Below, one piece after another: positions 1-6,210 of a DNA stretch of 12,564 nt (within the stretch, counting starts at the first letter, position 1; each line of letters opens with the position of its first letter). Position numbers and translations under genes: made by a program. Origin of the DNA: Propionibacteriaceae bacterium (GTDB lineage Bacteria > Actinomycetota > Actinomycetes > Propionibacteriales > Propionibacteriaceae); assembly GCA_027346035.1 (NCBI GenBank), contig DAIESZ010000137.1, positions 1 to 12,564 of the forward strand, in the 5' to 3' direction. The notes beneath the pieces were generated by a model, which was given only the letters and a program-made list of their open reading frames with translations, had not been told where the DNA came from and searched no databases.

Positions 1-1
1 G

Positions 2-1789
2 GTCGAGGAGACGATCGGCGAGGACCCCTACCTCGTCGGCACCCTCGGCGCCGCCTACGTGCAGGGCCTGCAGTCCGCGGGCGTCGTCGCCACCCTGAAG
101 CACTTCGCGGGATACCCGGCGTCGAAGGGCGGCCGCAACCACGCGCCCGTGCCGATGGGGCGCCGCGAACTCGAGGACGTGATCCTGCCGCCGTTCGAGA
201 TGGCGGTGCGTGAGGGCCGCACCCGGTCGGTGATGAACTCCTACAGCGACGTCGACGGCGTGCCCGCGGGCGCGAGCGTCGAGTTGCTCACCCACGTGCT
301 GCGCGAGCGGTGGGGGTTCACCGGCACCGTCGTGAGCGACTACTGGTCGGTGCTGTTCCTCGAGCTGATGCACCGGGTCGCCGCCGATCTCGCGGACGCC
401 GGGCGCCTCGCGATCACCGCCGGCATCGACGTCGAGCTTCCGGGCACCGGCGCCTACGCCCATCTCGCCGACCTGGTCCGCGAGGGCCTGCTCGACGAGG
501 CGATCGTCGACCGGGCCGTGCTCCGGGTGCTCGAGCAGAAGGCGGAGCTCGGGCTGCTCGACCCCGAGTGGGAGGCCGCCGCCCAGGGGACGCCGACCGA
601 CCTCGACTCCCCCCGCAACCGCGACATCGCCCGCCGCCTGGCCGAGCAGAGCATCGTCCTGCTCGCCAACGACGCGCGGATCCTGCCACTCGGGGATGTG
701 TCGCGCGCCGCCCTGATCGGCCCGTGCGCGGGCGATCCGCGCACGTTCATGGGCTGCTACTCGTTCCCCAACCATGTGATGGGCCGCTACCCCGGCCGCC
801 CGCTCGGGTTGCCGATCACCCCGCTCACCGACGCCCTGGCTGCCGAGTTCCCCGGCGTCACCTGGGTGCGCGAGCAGGGCTGCCCCATCGTCGAGCCCGA
901 CCGCAGTGGCATCGAGGCGGCCGTCGCCGCGGCCCGGGACGCCGACGTGGCGATCGTCACCGTCGGTGACCTCGCCGGCCTGTTCGGCCAGGGCACCTCC
1001 GGCGAAGGCTGCGACGTGGTCGACCTCACGCTTCCCGGCGTCCAGGCCGACCTTGTCGAGGCGGTGCTGGCCACCGGCACCCCGACGGTGCTCCTCGTGA
1101 TAAGCGGACGCCCCTACGCATTGGGCGCCTTCGCCGACCGGTGCGCCGCGATCGTCCAGGCGTTCATGCCGGGCGTCGAGGGCGGCGCGGCGATCGCCGG
1201 CGTCCTCAGCGGCCGGATCAACCCGTCGGGCCGACTGCCGATCGCGATCCCCAACCACCCTGGCGGCCAACCGGGCACCTATCTCGCTCCACGGCTCGGC
1301 TGGTACAGCGAGGGCGTCTCCAACCTCGACCCGCGCCCGCTCTACCCGTTCGGCCATGGCCTGTCCTACGGCTCGTTCGAACTGAGCGACCTGGCCCTGA
1401 GCGACGCCGAGATCCCGGTCGCCGGCACGGTGACGGTCTCGGTGACGGTGCGCAACACCGGCGACCGGGCGGGATCCGACGTGGTGCAGCTCTACGCCCA
1501 CGACGAGGTCGCCCAGGTGGTGCGCCCACTCAAGGAGCTCATCGGCTACCGCAAGGTGTCGCTCGAGCCGGGTGCCGCCGCGCGGGTGAGCTTCGAGGTG
1601 GACGCCGACCGGTTCTCGTTCACCGGCATCGACTACCGGCGGATCGTGGAGCCCGGCGTGGTGACGCTGATGGCCGGTCGCTCGAGTGAGGATCTCGGGT
1701 TGAGCGCCACGATCGTGCTGACCGGGACGACCAGGCAGGTGCCCGAAGGCCGGGTGCTGGTGACCCCGGTCACGGTCTCCGTCCTGTGA
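2..1789 (+). CDS. Glycoside hydrolase family 3 beta-glucosidase/beta-xylosidase-like enzyme, 5'-truncated
   Basis: The reading frame is open to the left edge, so the N-terminus lies outside; 595 residues are visible. Seen: the GH3 signature EETIGEDPYL at residues 2-11, KHFAGY near 32, and the nucleophile region VVSDYW with Asp113 (codon 338-340). The C-terminal alpha/beta sandwich domain carries GEGCDVVDLTLPG with Glu335 (codon 1004-1006) as likely acid/base, then PLYPFGHGLSYGSFE, then a fibronectin III-like domain at about residues 472-562. This order is that of GH3 exo-acting beta-glucosidases and beta-xylosidases, which remove terminal beta-linked sugars from oligosaccharides. The exact sugar cannot be read from sequence. 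A GTG at 59 is in frame but starts after conserved GH3 sequence, so it is not the real start. The visible end lacks an anchor, and a signal peptide cannot be judged. No partner gene for sugar uptake follows it; the next gene is serB. Confidence 0.93.
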   Translation, partial: VEETIGEDPYLVGTLGAAYVQGLQSAGVVATLKHFAGYPASKGGRNHAPVPMGRRELEDVILPPFEMAVREGRTRSVMNSYSDVDGVPAGASVELLTHVLRERWGFTGTVVSDYWSVLFLELMHRVAADLADAGRLAITAGIDVELPGTGAYAHLADLVREGLLDEAIVDRAVLRVLEQKAELGLLDPEWEAAAQGTPTDLDSPRNRDIARRLAEQSIVLLANDARILPLGDVSRAALIGPCAGDPRTFMGCYSFPNHVMGRYPGRPLGLPITPLTDALAAEFPGVTWVREQGCPIVEPDRSGIEAAVAAARDADVAIVTVGDLAGLFGQGTSGEGCDVVDLTLPGVQADLVEAVLATGTPTVLLVISGRPYALGAFADRCAAIVQAFMPGVEGGAAIAGVLSGRINPSGRLPIAIPNHPGGQPGTYLAPRLGWYSEGVSNLDPRPLYPFGHGLSYGSFELSDLALSDAEIPVAGTVTVSVTVRNTGDRAGSDVVQLYAHDEVAQVVRPLKELIGYRKVSLEPGAAARVSFEVDADRFSFTGIDYRRIVEPGVVTLMAGRSSEDLGLSATIVLTGTTRQVPEGRVLVTPVTVSVL

Positions 1790-1795
1790 GCTGAC

Positions 1796-1850
1796 ACCCG
1801 GTCGACAGAGGGAACCCGGTCAAGCGGCTGGGACCCGGTCAAGCGGCTGG
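1796..1850. repeat. Short tandem repeat after the GH3 gene
   Basis: Two near-identical adjacent copies of ACCCGGTCAAGCGGCTGG begin at 1814 and 1833 (period 19). A degenerate copy sharing only ACCCGGTC begins at 1796. The array starts six bases after the GH3 stop codon. Within the same spacer CGGCTGGCG at 1844-1852 is the inverted complement of CGCCAGCCG at 1899-1907, and TTTCGCCAGCC occurs at 1896 and again at 1915, also a period of 19. The role is unknown; a transcript-end structure for the GH3 message is possible, but there is no T-tract. Confidence 0.6.
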
Positions 1851-2037
1851 CGTTCTCGACGGTCCTGCTGGCGATCGCTGCTGATTCCGTGTCGTTTTCG
1901 CCAGCCGGAGCAGATTTCGCCAGCCACTCGCATCGGGTGAGGACGGAGCCCCGGGTGCCACTCGGACGCCGCCTACCCCGGGCTCACCCCTGCCGCACCG
2001 CGCCGATGTCCCGCGCACCCCGTGGGAGGATGAGCGC

Positions 2038-3237
2038 ATGTCCGAGCCCAGCACCGTGGCCGTCACCATCACCGGCGCCGACCGCCCCGGGCTCACGGCC
2101 CAGCTGGCCGAGGCGGTCTCGCAGGGGGACGCAGAACTGCTCGACTTCGAGCAGACCGTGGTGCGCGGTCAGTTGAGCATAGGAATGCTGTTGTCGGCAG
2201 CGACCGAGGAACTCGAGGGTCTCGGGGGCCGGCTCCTCGGCATGGGTGAGAGCCTTGGGCTCAGCGTCCGGGTGCTTCCGGGACAGGGGGACAACCCGCC
2301 CCGGCACAACCGGGCCATCGTCACGCTGCTCGGGCGGCCGCTGCTGGCGTCCCATCTCGCGGTCGCGGCGCAGATGATCCACGAGTTGGGCGGCAACATC
2401 GACCGGGCCCGACGCCTGTCACGTACCCCCCTGACGAGCATCGAGCTGTGGGTTTCGCCGGTCGACGCCGTCATGCTGCGCCGGGTCATGGCGATCGCGG
2501 GCGCAGATTCGGGGTTCGATGTCTCGGTCTCCCCCGCGGGCATCGTGCGGCATGGACGCCGGCTCGTGGTCATGGACGTCGACTCGACTCTGATCCGCGA
2601 CGAGGTGATTGAACTGCTCGCCCAGCACGCGGGTCGCGGTGAGGAGGTGCGCCGGATCACCGAGCGCGCCATGCAGGGCGATCTCGACTTCACCGCGTCG
2701 CTCACCGAGCGGGTTCGGGCGCTCGCGGGGCTGCCGGACACCGTCTTCGCCGAGGTCCTGGCCGCAGTGCGGCTCACGCCCGGCGCCCGGACCCTGATCT
2801 CCACGCTGAAGGAACTCGGCCTCACGGTGGGCGTCGTCTCCGGCGGTTTCGCCGAGGTGGTTGTGCCGCTGGCCGAGCAGCTGGGCATCGATTATGCGCA
2901 CGCCAATCGCCTCGAGGTCGTCGACGGACATCTCACCGGGCGGATCATCGGCGACGTCGTCGACCGGGCAACCAAGGCGCGCAAGCTGCGCGAGTGGGCT
3001 GCCGCCGAGCATCTCCCGTTGTCGCGGACGATCGCCATCGGCGATGGCGCGAACGACCTCGATATGCTCGCCGCCGCAGGGTTGGGCATCGCGTTCAACG
3101 CGAAGCCGGCCGTGCGCGCGTCGGCCGACACGTCGCTGTCCCTGCCCTACCTCGACTCCGTGCTGTTCCTCATGGGACTCACCCGCGAGGAGGTCGACGA
3201 CGCCACGGCGAGCTACCACGCCCGGCGACGGGCCTGA
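2038..3237 (+). CDS. serB: Phosphoserine phosphatase with N-terminal ACT region
   Basis: Catalyses the last step of serine synthesis, O-phosphoserine to serine plus phosphate, in the cytoplasm. 399 aa. Residues 1-165 form the ACT region, with ITGADRPGL at about 11-19 and a second ACT-like unit from about residue 92; this is the layout of mycobacterial SerB2, where the ACT region takes part in allostery and oligomer state. The HAD catalytic part follows: motif I MDVDSTL with Asp180 (nucleophile) and Asp182, motif II Ser268 in VVSGGF, motif III Lys313 in ATKARKL, and motif IV GDGANDLDML with Asp336 and Asp340 as Mg2+ ligands. All key residues are present. The start is supported by GGGAGGA at 2024-2030, seven bases before ATG. 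The 248-bp gap upstream implies its own promoter, which I could not place. The VOC gene follows 49 bp later on the same strand and may share the transcript. Confidence 0.96.
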   Translation: MSEPSTVAVTITGADRPGLTAQLAEAVSQGDAELLDFEQTVVRGQLSIGMLLSAATEELEGLGGRLLGMGESLGLSVRVLPGQGDNPPRHNRAIVTLLGRPLLASHLAVAAQMIHELGGNIDRARRLSRTPLTSIELWVSPVDAVMLRRVMAIAGADSGFDVSVSPAGIVRHGRRLVVMDVDSTLIRDEVIELLAQHAGRGEEVRRITERAMQGDLDFTASLTERVRALAGLPDTVFAEVLAAVRLTPGARTLISTLKELGLTVGVVSGGFAEVVVPLAEQLGIDYAHANRLEVVDGHLTGRIIGDVVDRATKARKLREWAAAEHLPLSRTIAIGDGANDLDMLAAAGLGIAFNAKPAVRASADTSLSLPYLDSVLFLMGLTREEVDDATASYHARRRA

Positions 3238-3286
3238 GCACCGGGCAGCCCTTCCGCCGCGCGGCCACCTTCGACACGATGACCCC

Positions 3287-3676
3287 ATGACGATCCGTGG
3301 ACGCCGGAACCCCCACCACCTCGGCACCGCCCTCAGCACGCGCGATCCCGAGGGGCTGGCCCGCTTCTACTCCGGCCTGCTCGGATGGCCCTACCGCGTC
3401 GCCGACGAGACCTGGGTGACGATGCTGGTGCCGGGCTCGCGCACGTATCTCGCCTTCGCCCTCGACGAGCATCACGAGCCGCCGGTCTGGCCGTCGGAGC
3501 CGGGACAGCCCGGCCAGCAGATGCACCTCGACATCGGCGTCGACGAGCTCGGGCCCGCCGTCGAGGACGCCCTCGCGTTAGGCGCGCGGCAGGCGGACTT
3601 CCAACCACAGGACGACGTGCGCGTCATGCTGGACCCGGCCGGCCATCCGTTCTGCCTCTACCTCGAGCACGACTGA
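3287..3676 (+). CDS. Glyoxalase-like (VOC superfamily) small protein
   Basis: 129 aa, a single VOC unit with two beta-alpha-beta-beta-beta repeats. Seen: HHLGTALSTRDPEGLARFYSG at 10-30 (repeat 1), QMHLDIGVDELGPAVEDALALGA at about 78-100 (repeat 2 with His80), and the closing DPAGHPFCLYLE with Glu127. This is typical of the Glyoxalase_6-like group, where such small proteins are mostly uncharacterised and may bind metal, detoxify an aldehyde, or bind a small ligand. The ATG at 3287 was chosen because conserved VOC sequence starts about ten residues later. It has no clear Shine-Dalgarno, so translation could be coupled to serB (stop at 3237). It converges with the leftward 92-aa gene, 18 bp apart, and no terminator hairpin is visible there. 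Substrate unknown. Confidence 0.85.
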   Translation: MTIRGRRNPHHLGTALSTRDPEGLARFYSGLLGWPYRVADETWVTMLVPGSRTYLAFALDEHHEPPVWPSEPGQPGQQMHLDIGVDELGPAVEDALALGARQADFQPQDDVRVMLDPAGHPFCLYLEHD

Positions 3677-3694
3677 CGGGTCCCCGCCCGAGGG

Positions 3695-3973
3695 TCAGCG
3701 CTCCCGACGAGCGAGGATCTCCTGCGCGGCATCGGGGTAGGCCGCCAGCACCTCGTCGATTTCGATGGTCGCGGGCAGGTCGGTGGGGTCCTGATGCGAC
3801 AGGAGGAACTCGGCGGTGGCCCGCGCCGTGGCTTCGTCGTCGCCGAGCAGTCCGCCGGTCAGGTCGTCGACCCCCTCGAGCAGCAGGACGCTTCCGACGG
3901 GCCCGTCGGACGATTGCGCACGCACGAGGTATCCGCCGTGGTGACGCGGTTCGATCGTAACGGGTTCATTCAT
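3695..3973 (-). CDS. Small acidic conserved-type protein, unknown function
   Basis: 92 aa, not recognised as a named family. It has a basic and polar N-terminus (MNEPVTIEPRHHGGYLVRA), a middle rich in Asp and Glu, a probable helix DDEATARATAEFLLSH at about 45-60, and a C-terminus IEIDEVLAAYPDAAQEILARR. There are no cysteines, signal peptide or membrane segments, so it is likely a soluble cytoplasmic protein. The start is well supported: AGAGGAA lies just before ATG, and the ATG overlaps the stop of the upstream membrane-protein gene as ATGA (3970-3973). That is the classic sign of translational coupling and suggests the product is made in step with the membrane protein, perhaps as partner or assembly factor. 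That role is inference only. Confidence 0.8.
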   Translation of the reverse strand: MNEPVTIEPRHHGGYLVRAQSSDGPVGSVLLLEGVDDLTGGLLGDDEATARATAEFLLSHQDPTDLPATIEIDEVLAAYPDAAQEILARRER

Positions 3974-5271
3974 CGTTCCTCTGCTTCACACGCTGACGAC
4001 GGGGTGGCTGACCCGGCAGGTCCCGACGACACGCCGGGGTGAGGGCGCCGCGTGGCGCGGACCCGGGCGACGAATCCGGACGCCATGATCGGCAGGAACA
4101 GGGCCGCGGCGACCACTCCGAGTGCCCGCAACGCGATCCGTGCCGGATCGGGGACGGGGATGAGCCAGGTGAGCACCGCGAGGTTGAGACCCACGATCCT
4201 CGCGATGCCCCACCGCTCGAGCTGCTGCTGCACGGCCCGCACGACGCTGGGCCCGCCCACGAGGACGACCGGGATGAGGTACGACAGGGCCCCGAGCATC
4301 AGCTGCAGCCCGAACCCGAACGCGGCCACCGCGGCGATCGTGCCGTAGCCGCGGGCGACAGCCGCCCACGTGCGGGCGCGGGCGATGTGTGCGGCGGCGA
4401 GCACCAGCACGACGACCCACCAGACCAGCGCGAGGCTGACCGACATCGTCGAGACCTCGCCCGGTGGACGCCGGTGGACCGGCACGACGAGTGCCCGTCC
4501 CCACCAGGCGAGCCCGGCGAGGTACAGCACCAGGGCCGCCACCGCCAGCGCGTGGGATCCGATCAGGGGACCGATGACCAGCACGGTGATGGCCAGCACG
4601 AACACCGGTAGCGCCTGCTCGGCGAGGCGTTCCGCACGGTCGTCCATCCTGGTGCGCAGCATGGTGGGCCACAGCGTCACCAGGGTGCCGGTCACCGTGA
4701 GCCCGATCCAGCCGAGCAGCAACGACAGCGAATGGGCGACGATCAGTCGTCCGACCCACTCCTCCCCGGGACGCCGGGCCAGCAGCACGCCCAGCGTCGC
4801 ACCCACCGGAACCCACGCGGCCGCGGCGAGGTAGTACCGCAGGGTCACCCGGAACCTTCCGGGCAGCGCCGCGCGCCACCGGCGTCCGAGCGCAACCGCG
4901 TGCCACGTCACCGCGGCCACCAGCAACACCGCCCCGGTGAGCACCAACCACCACAGGCGGGCCGGGACGCCGACCACGACCACCGCCGCCCCCGCCGTCG
5001 CGAGCCACAGTCGAGCCGACTGGTGGGCGCGTGGGTCGATGTCGGGCCGGCTCCGGAGCAGCGCCTGAGCGAAGTGCAGGCTCCACACCAGCACCGCGTG
5101 GGTGAGCGCGCCCAGCAGCACCAGGTGCACGAGCACCCAGCTGTGCTGCGGCACGGCCCGCTGGGCGATCACCACGACGAGCGCTGCGGTGAGCCACAGC
5201 AGCGTGGGATAGTCACGGGCCGCCCACCGGTCGCCGCGCCTGGACCGTGACCCCGACACGGCCTCAGGCAC
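3970..5271 (-). CDS. Polytopic membrane protein with histidine-rich TM helices (NnrS / haem-copper subunit I-like)
   Basis: 433 aa with about 12 hydrophobic segments (roughly 24-40, 45-70, 87-101, 106-127, 145-165, 176-200, 219-237, 239-257, 275-296, 308-338, 355-371, 378-402). Histidines lie inside predicted helices: His49, His58 and His66 in the second segment, and His180 before the stretch SLSLLLGWIGLTVTGTLVTL, which ends in WPTMLRTRM. A later segment reads GFGLQLMLGALSYLIPVV. This pattern recalls NnrS and other small haem-copper-oxidase subunit I-like proteins, and the membrane half attached to some actinobacterial multicopper oxidase/nitrite reductases; no cupredoxin domain is present here. 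The C-tail (404-433) is hydrophilic. The start is GTG at 5271; an in-frame TGA at 5278-5280 rules out a start further upstream. Its own Shine-Dalgarno is poor, but a short ORF with a strong one ends across this start. Family assignment is by pattern, moderate at best; substrate or cofactor unknown. Confidence 0.78.
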   Translation of the reverse strand: MPEAVSGSRSRRGDRWAARDYPTLLWLTAALVVVIAQRAVPQHSWVLVHLVLLGALTHAVLVWSLHFAQALLRSRPDIDPRAHQSARLWLATAGAAVVVVGVPARLWWLVLTGAVLLVAAVTWHAVALGRRWRAALPGRFRVTLRYYLAAAAWVPVGATLGVLLARRPGEEWVGRLIVAHSLSLLLGWIGLTVTGTLVTLWPTMLRTRMDDRAERLAEQALPVFVLAITVLVIGPLIGSHALAVAALVLYLAGLAWWGRALVVPVHRRPPGEVSTMSVSLALVWWVVVLVLAAAHIARARTWAAVARGYGTIAAVAAFGFGLQLMLGALSYLIPVVLVGGPSVVRAVQQQLERWGIARIVGLNLAVLTWLIPVPDPARIALRALGVVAAALFLPIMASGFVARVRATRRPHPGVSSGPAGSATPSSACEAEER

Positions 5272-5314
5272 GACGACTCAGCCGCACCTTGCTGGCGTCC
5301 GGCTCAGCGACCAC
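5264..5314 (-). CDS. Possible 16-codon upstream ORF (leader peptide)
   Basis: GGAGG at 5320-5324 lies five bases before GTG at 5312-5314. The ORF encodes MVAEPDASKVRLSRRA and stops with TGA at 5264-5266. The stop falls just inside the next gene: GTGCCTGA contains the membrane-protein start GTG (5269-5271) and this TGA. The layout would let ribosomes finishing the short ORF restart on the membrane gene, which lacks a good Shine-Dalgarno of its own. The peptide is polar and not recognised. It could also be a chance ORF. Confidence 0.4.
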   Translation of the reverse strand: MVAEPDASKVRLSRRA

Positions 5315-5335
5315 GACAACCTCCAGCTTTAACAC

Positions 5336-5350
5336 GATTGATCCTCAATC
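5336..5350. promoter_or_regulatory. Inverted repeat GATTGA-TCC-TCAATC upstream of the membrane-protein gene
   Basis: Six-base perfect arms (5336-5341 and 5345-5350) with a 3-base centre sit in an AT-rich patch of about 30 bp, conspicuous in this GC-rich DNA. The patch also contains TTGAT-N5-ATCAA (5338-5352), one base longer in spacing than the FNR/CRP-type TTGAT-N4-ATCAA site. It lies between the regulator stop (5354) and the membrane-protein start, so it is placed to act as an operator or promoter element for the membrane-protein/92-aa pair. The binding protein is unknown; the adjacent regulator is a natural candidate. Confidence 0.45.
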
Positions 5351-5353
5351 AAA

Positions 5354-5998
5354 TTACGCCGAACGGACCGTGCCGTCCACCTCAGTCACTGGACCGAGGA
5401 CGGCCCGGCAGGTGTCGCCCGTGACGAACGGATCGAGCGTCACCACCTGAACCTCGGTTCCGGCAGCGCCGAGCATGCCGTTGAGCACTCCGAGGTGAAC
5501 GCCGCAGACGACCCCCGGACTGCGACGGGCCAGATCGGCGAACGGGCATCCGTGGATCAACAACTGGTCATGCTGGTCACCGGGAACCACCTCGGTGACG
5601 AAACCCATCTCGTCGAGTTCGCCGGCGACCGCCTCGACGGCCTGTCGCGACTCATCGAACCTCTTCGCCGAGACCAGCCGGCGTCCGGTGATCTCACCCG
5701 CGAGCCGTGGAGCGACGGCATCGGCGGTGGCCGCGGTGAGGATCTCGGCGAGCAGTCGGTGGGCACGGCCGGTCACCGCGGGATCGGGGCCGGCCTCATA
5801 GACGGTACGGGGACGGCCGCGACCACCGGTGTGGACCGAGGATCGCTCGGCCTCACCCTCTTCGACCAGACCCTCGAGGTGGAATCTCACGGTGTTGACA
5901 TGCAGACCGACGAGCTGAGCCACCTCGCGCACATCCAGGGGAATCCCCCGCGTACGCAGGGCGGATAACACCCGCGCACGACCATCACGCTCAGCCAT
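5354..5998 (-). CDS. Winged-helix transcriptional regulator with three conserved-type cysteines (COG2345/SufR-like)
   Basis: 214 aa from ATG at 5998. Residues 1-68 form a winged helix-turn-helix: VREVAQLVGLHVNTVRFHLE at 23-42 covers the helix-turn-helix, followed by the wing GGRGRPRTVYEAG. The C-terminal part has HGCPFADLARRSPGVVCGVH and DPFVTGDTC, giving Cys151-x13-Cys165-x31-Cys197, with His149 and His168 beside them. In related proteins (SufR and other COG2345 regulators) such cysteines bind an Fe-S cluster whose loss changes DNA binding. A redox, NO or sulfur-sensing role is therefore plausible but inferred. The frame stays open up to an ATG at 6142, yet that extension would translate the large palindrome at 6035-6083 and precedes the usual N-terminus; GAGG at 6003-6006 also supports 5998. 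It probably controls its own gene through that palindrome, and perhaps its neighbours. Confidence 0.85.
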   Translation of the reverse strand: MAERDGRARVLSALRTRGIPLDVREVAQLVGLHVNTVRFHLEGLVEEGEAERSSVHTGGRGRPRTVYEAGPDPAVTGRAHRLLAEILTAATADAVAPRLAGEITGRRLVSAKRFDESRQAVEAVAGELDEMGFVTEVVPGDQHDQLLIHGCPFADLARRSPGVVCGVHLGVLNGMLGAAGTEVQVVTLDPFVTGDTCRAVLGPVTEVDGTVRSA

Positions 5999-6034
5999 AC
6001 CGCCTCGTGTGCACGACCAAGGGTCATTCACTCC

Positions 6035-6083
6035 GCCGAATTGGTGCATATTCAGGAAATTCTTGAATATCCCCCAGTTCGGC
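6035..6083. promoter_or_regulatory. 49-bp near-perfect palindrome, putative operator of the cysteine-containing regulator
   Basis: Centred on base 6059; 20 of 24 base pairs match (mismatches at pairs 6041/6077, 6045/6073, 6047/6071, 6055/6063). The inner 23 bp runs ATATTCA-n-GAA-n-TTC-n-TGAATAT (6048-6070). The outer arms are GCCGAA-n-TGG and CCA-n-TTCGGC. It lies 37 bp upstream of the regulator ATG and 128 bp past the flavoprotein stop. The inner part is AT-rich against a GC-rich background. A TTGACA at 6106-6111 (minus strand) could be a -35 element, but no matching -10 was found at a normal distance. The repeat could also fold as a hairpin in the leader RNA. Confidence 0.72.
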
Positions 6084-6210
6084 CTGCGTAACTGCTCCCG
6101 GACCGTGTCAATTTCCACGGCAGCGACATGCCGGTCCGACACGGATGCCGGTCCACGGACGGGACGGCCTTTCGGAATCCAGCGATCCCGGCAACCCGTC
6201 CCGCTCGGGT

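Noticed and set aside
3986..5197. A second long leftward frame (403 codons) overlapping the membrane-protein gene
   Set aside because: The product is Arg/Gly/Ala/Pro-rich with no hydrophobic segments. The other frame gives regular membrane helices, so this is a shifted-frame shadow.
6106..6111. TTGACA as a -35 box for the regulator promoter
   Set aside because: No -10-like hexamer lies at 16-18 bases; the best AT-rich match is only about 14 bases away. It is left as a remark, not called as a promoter.
5999..6142. 48-residue N-terminal extension of the cysteine-bearing regulator (ATG at 6142)
   Set aside because: It would translate the 49-bp palindrome, has no similarity to winged-helix N-termini, and the ATG at 5998 has a plausible ribosome site and matches the usual family start.
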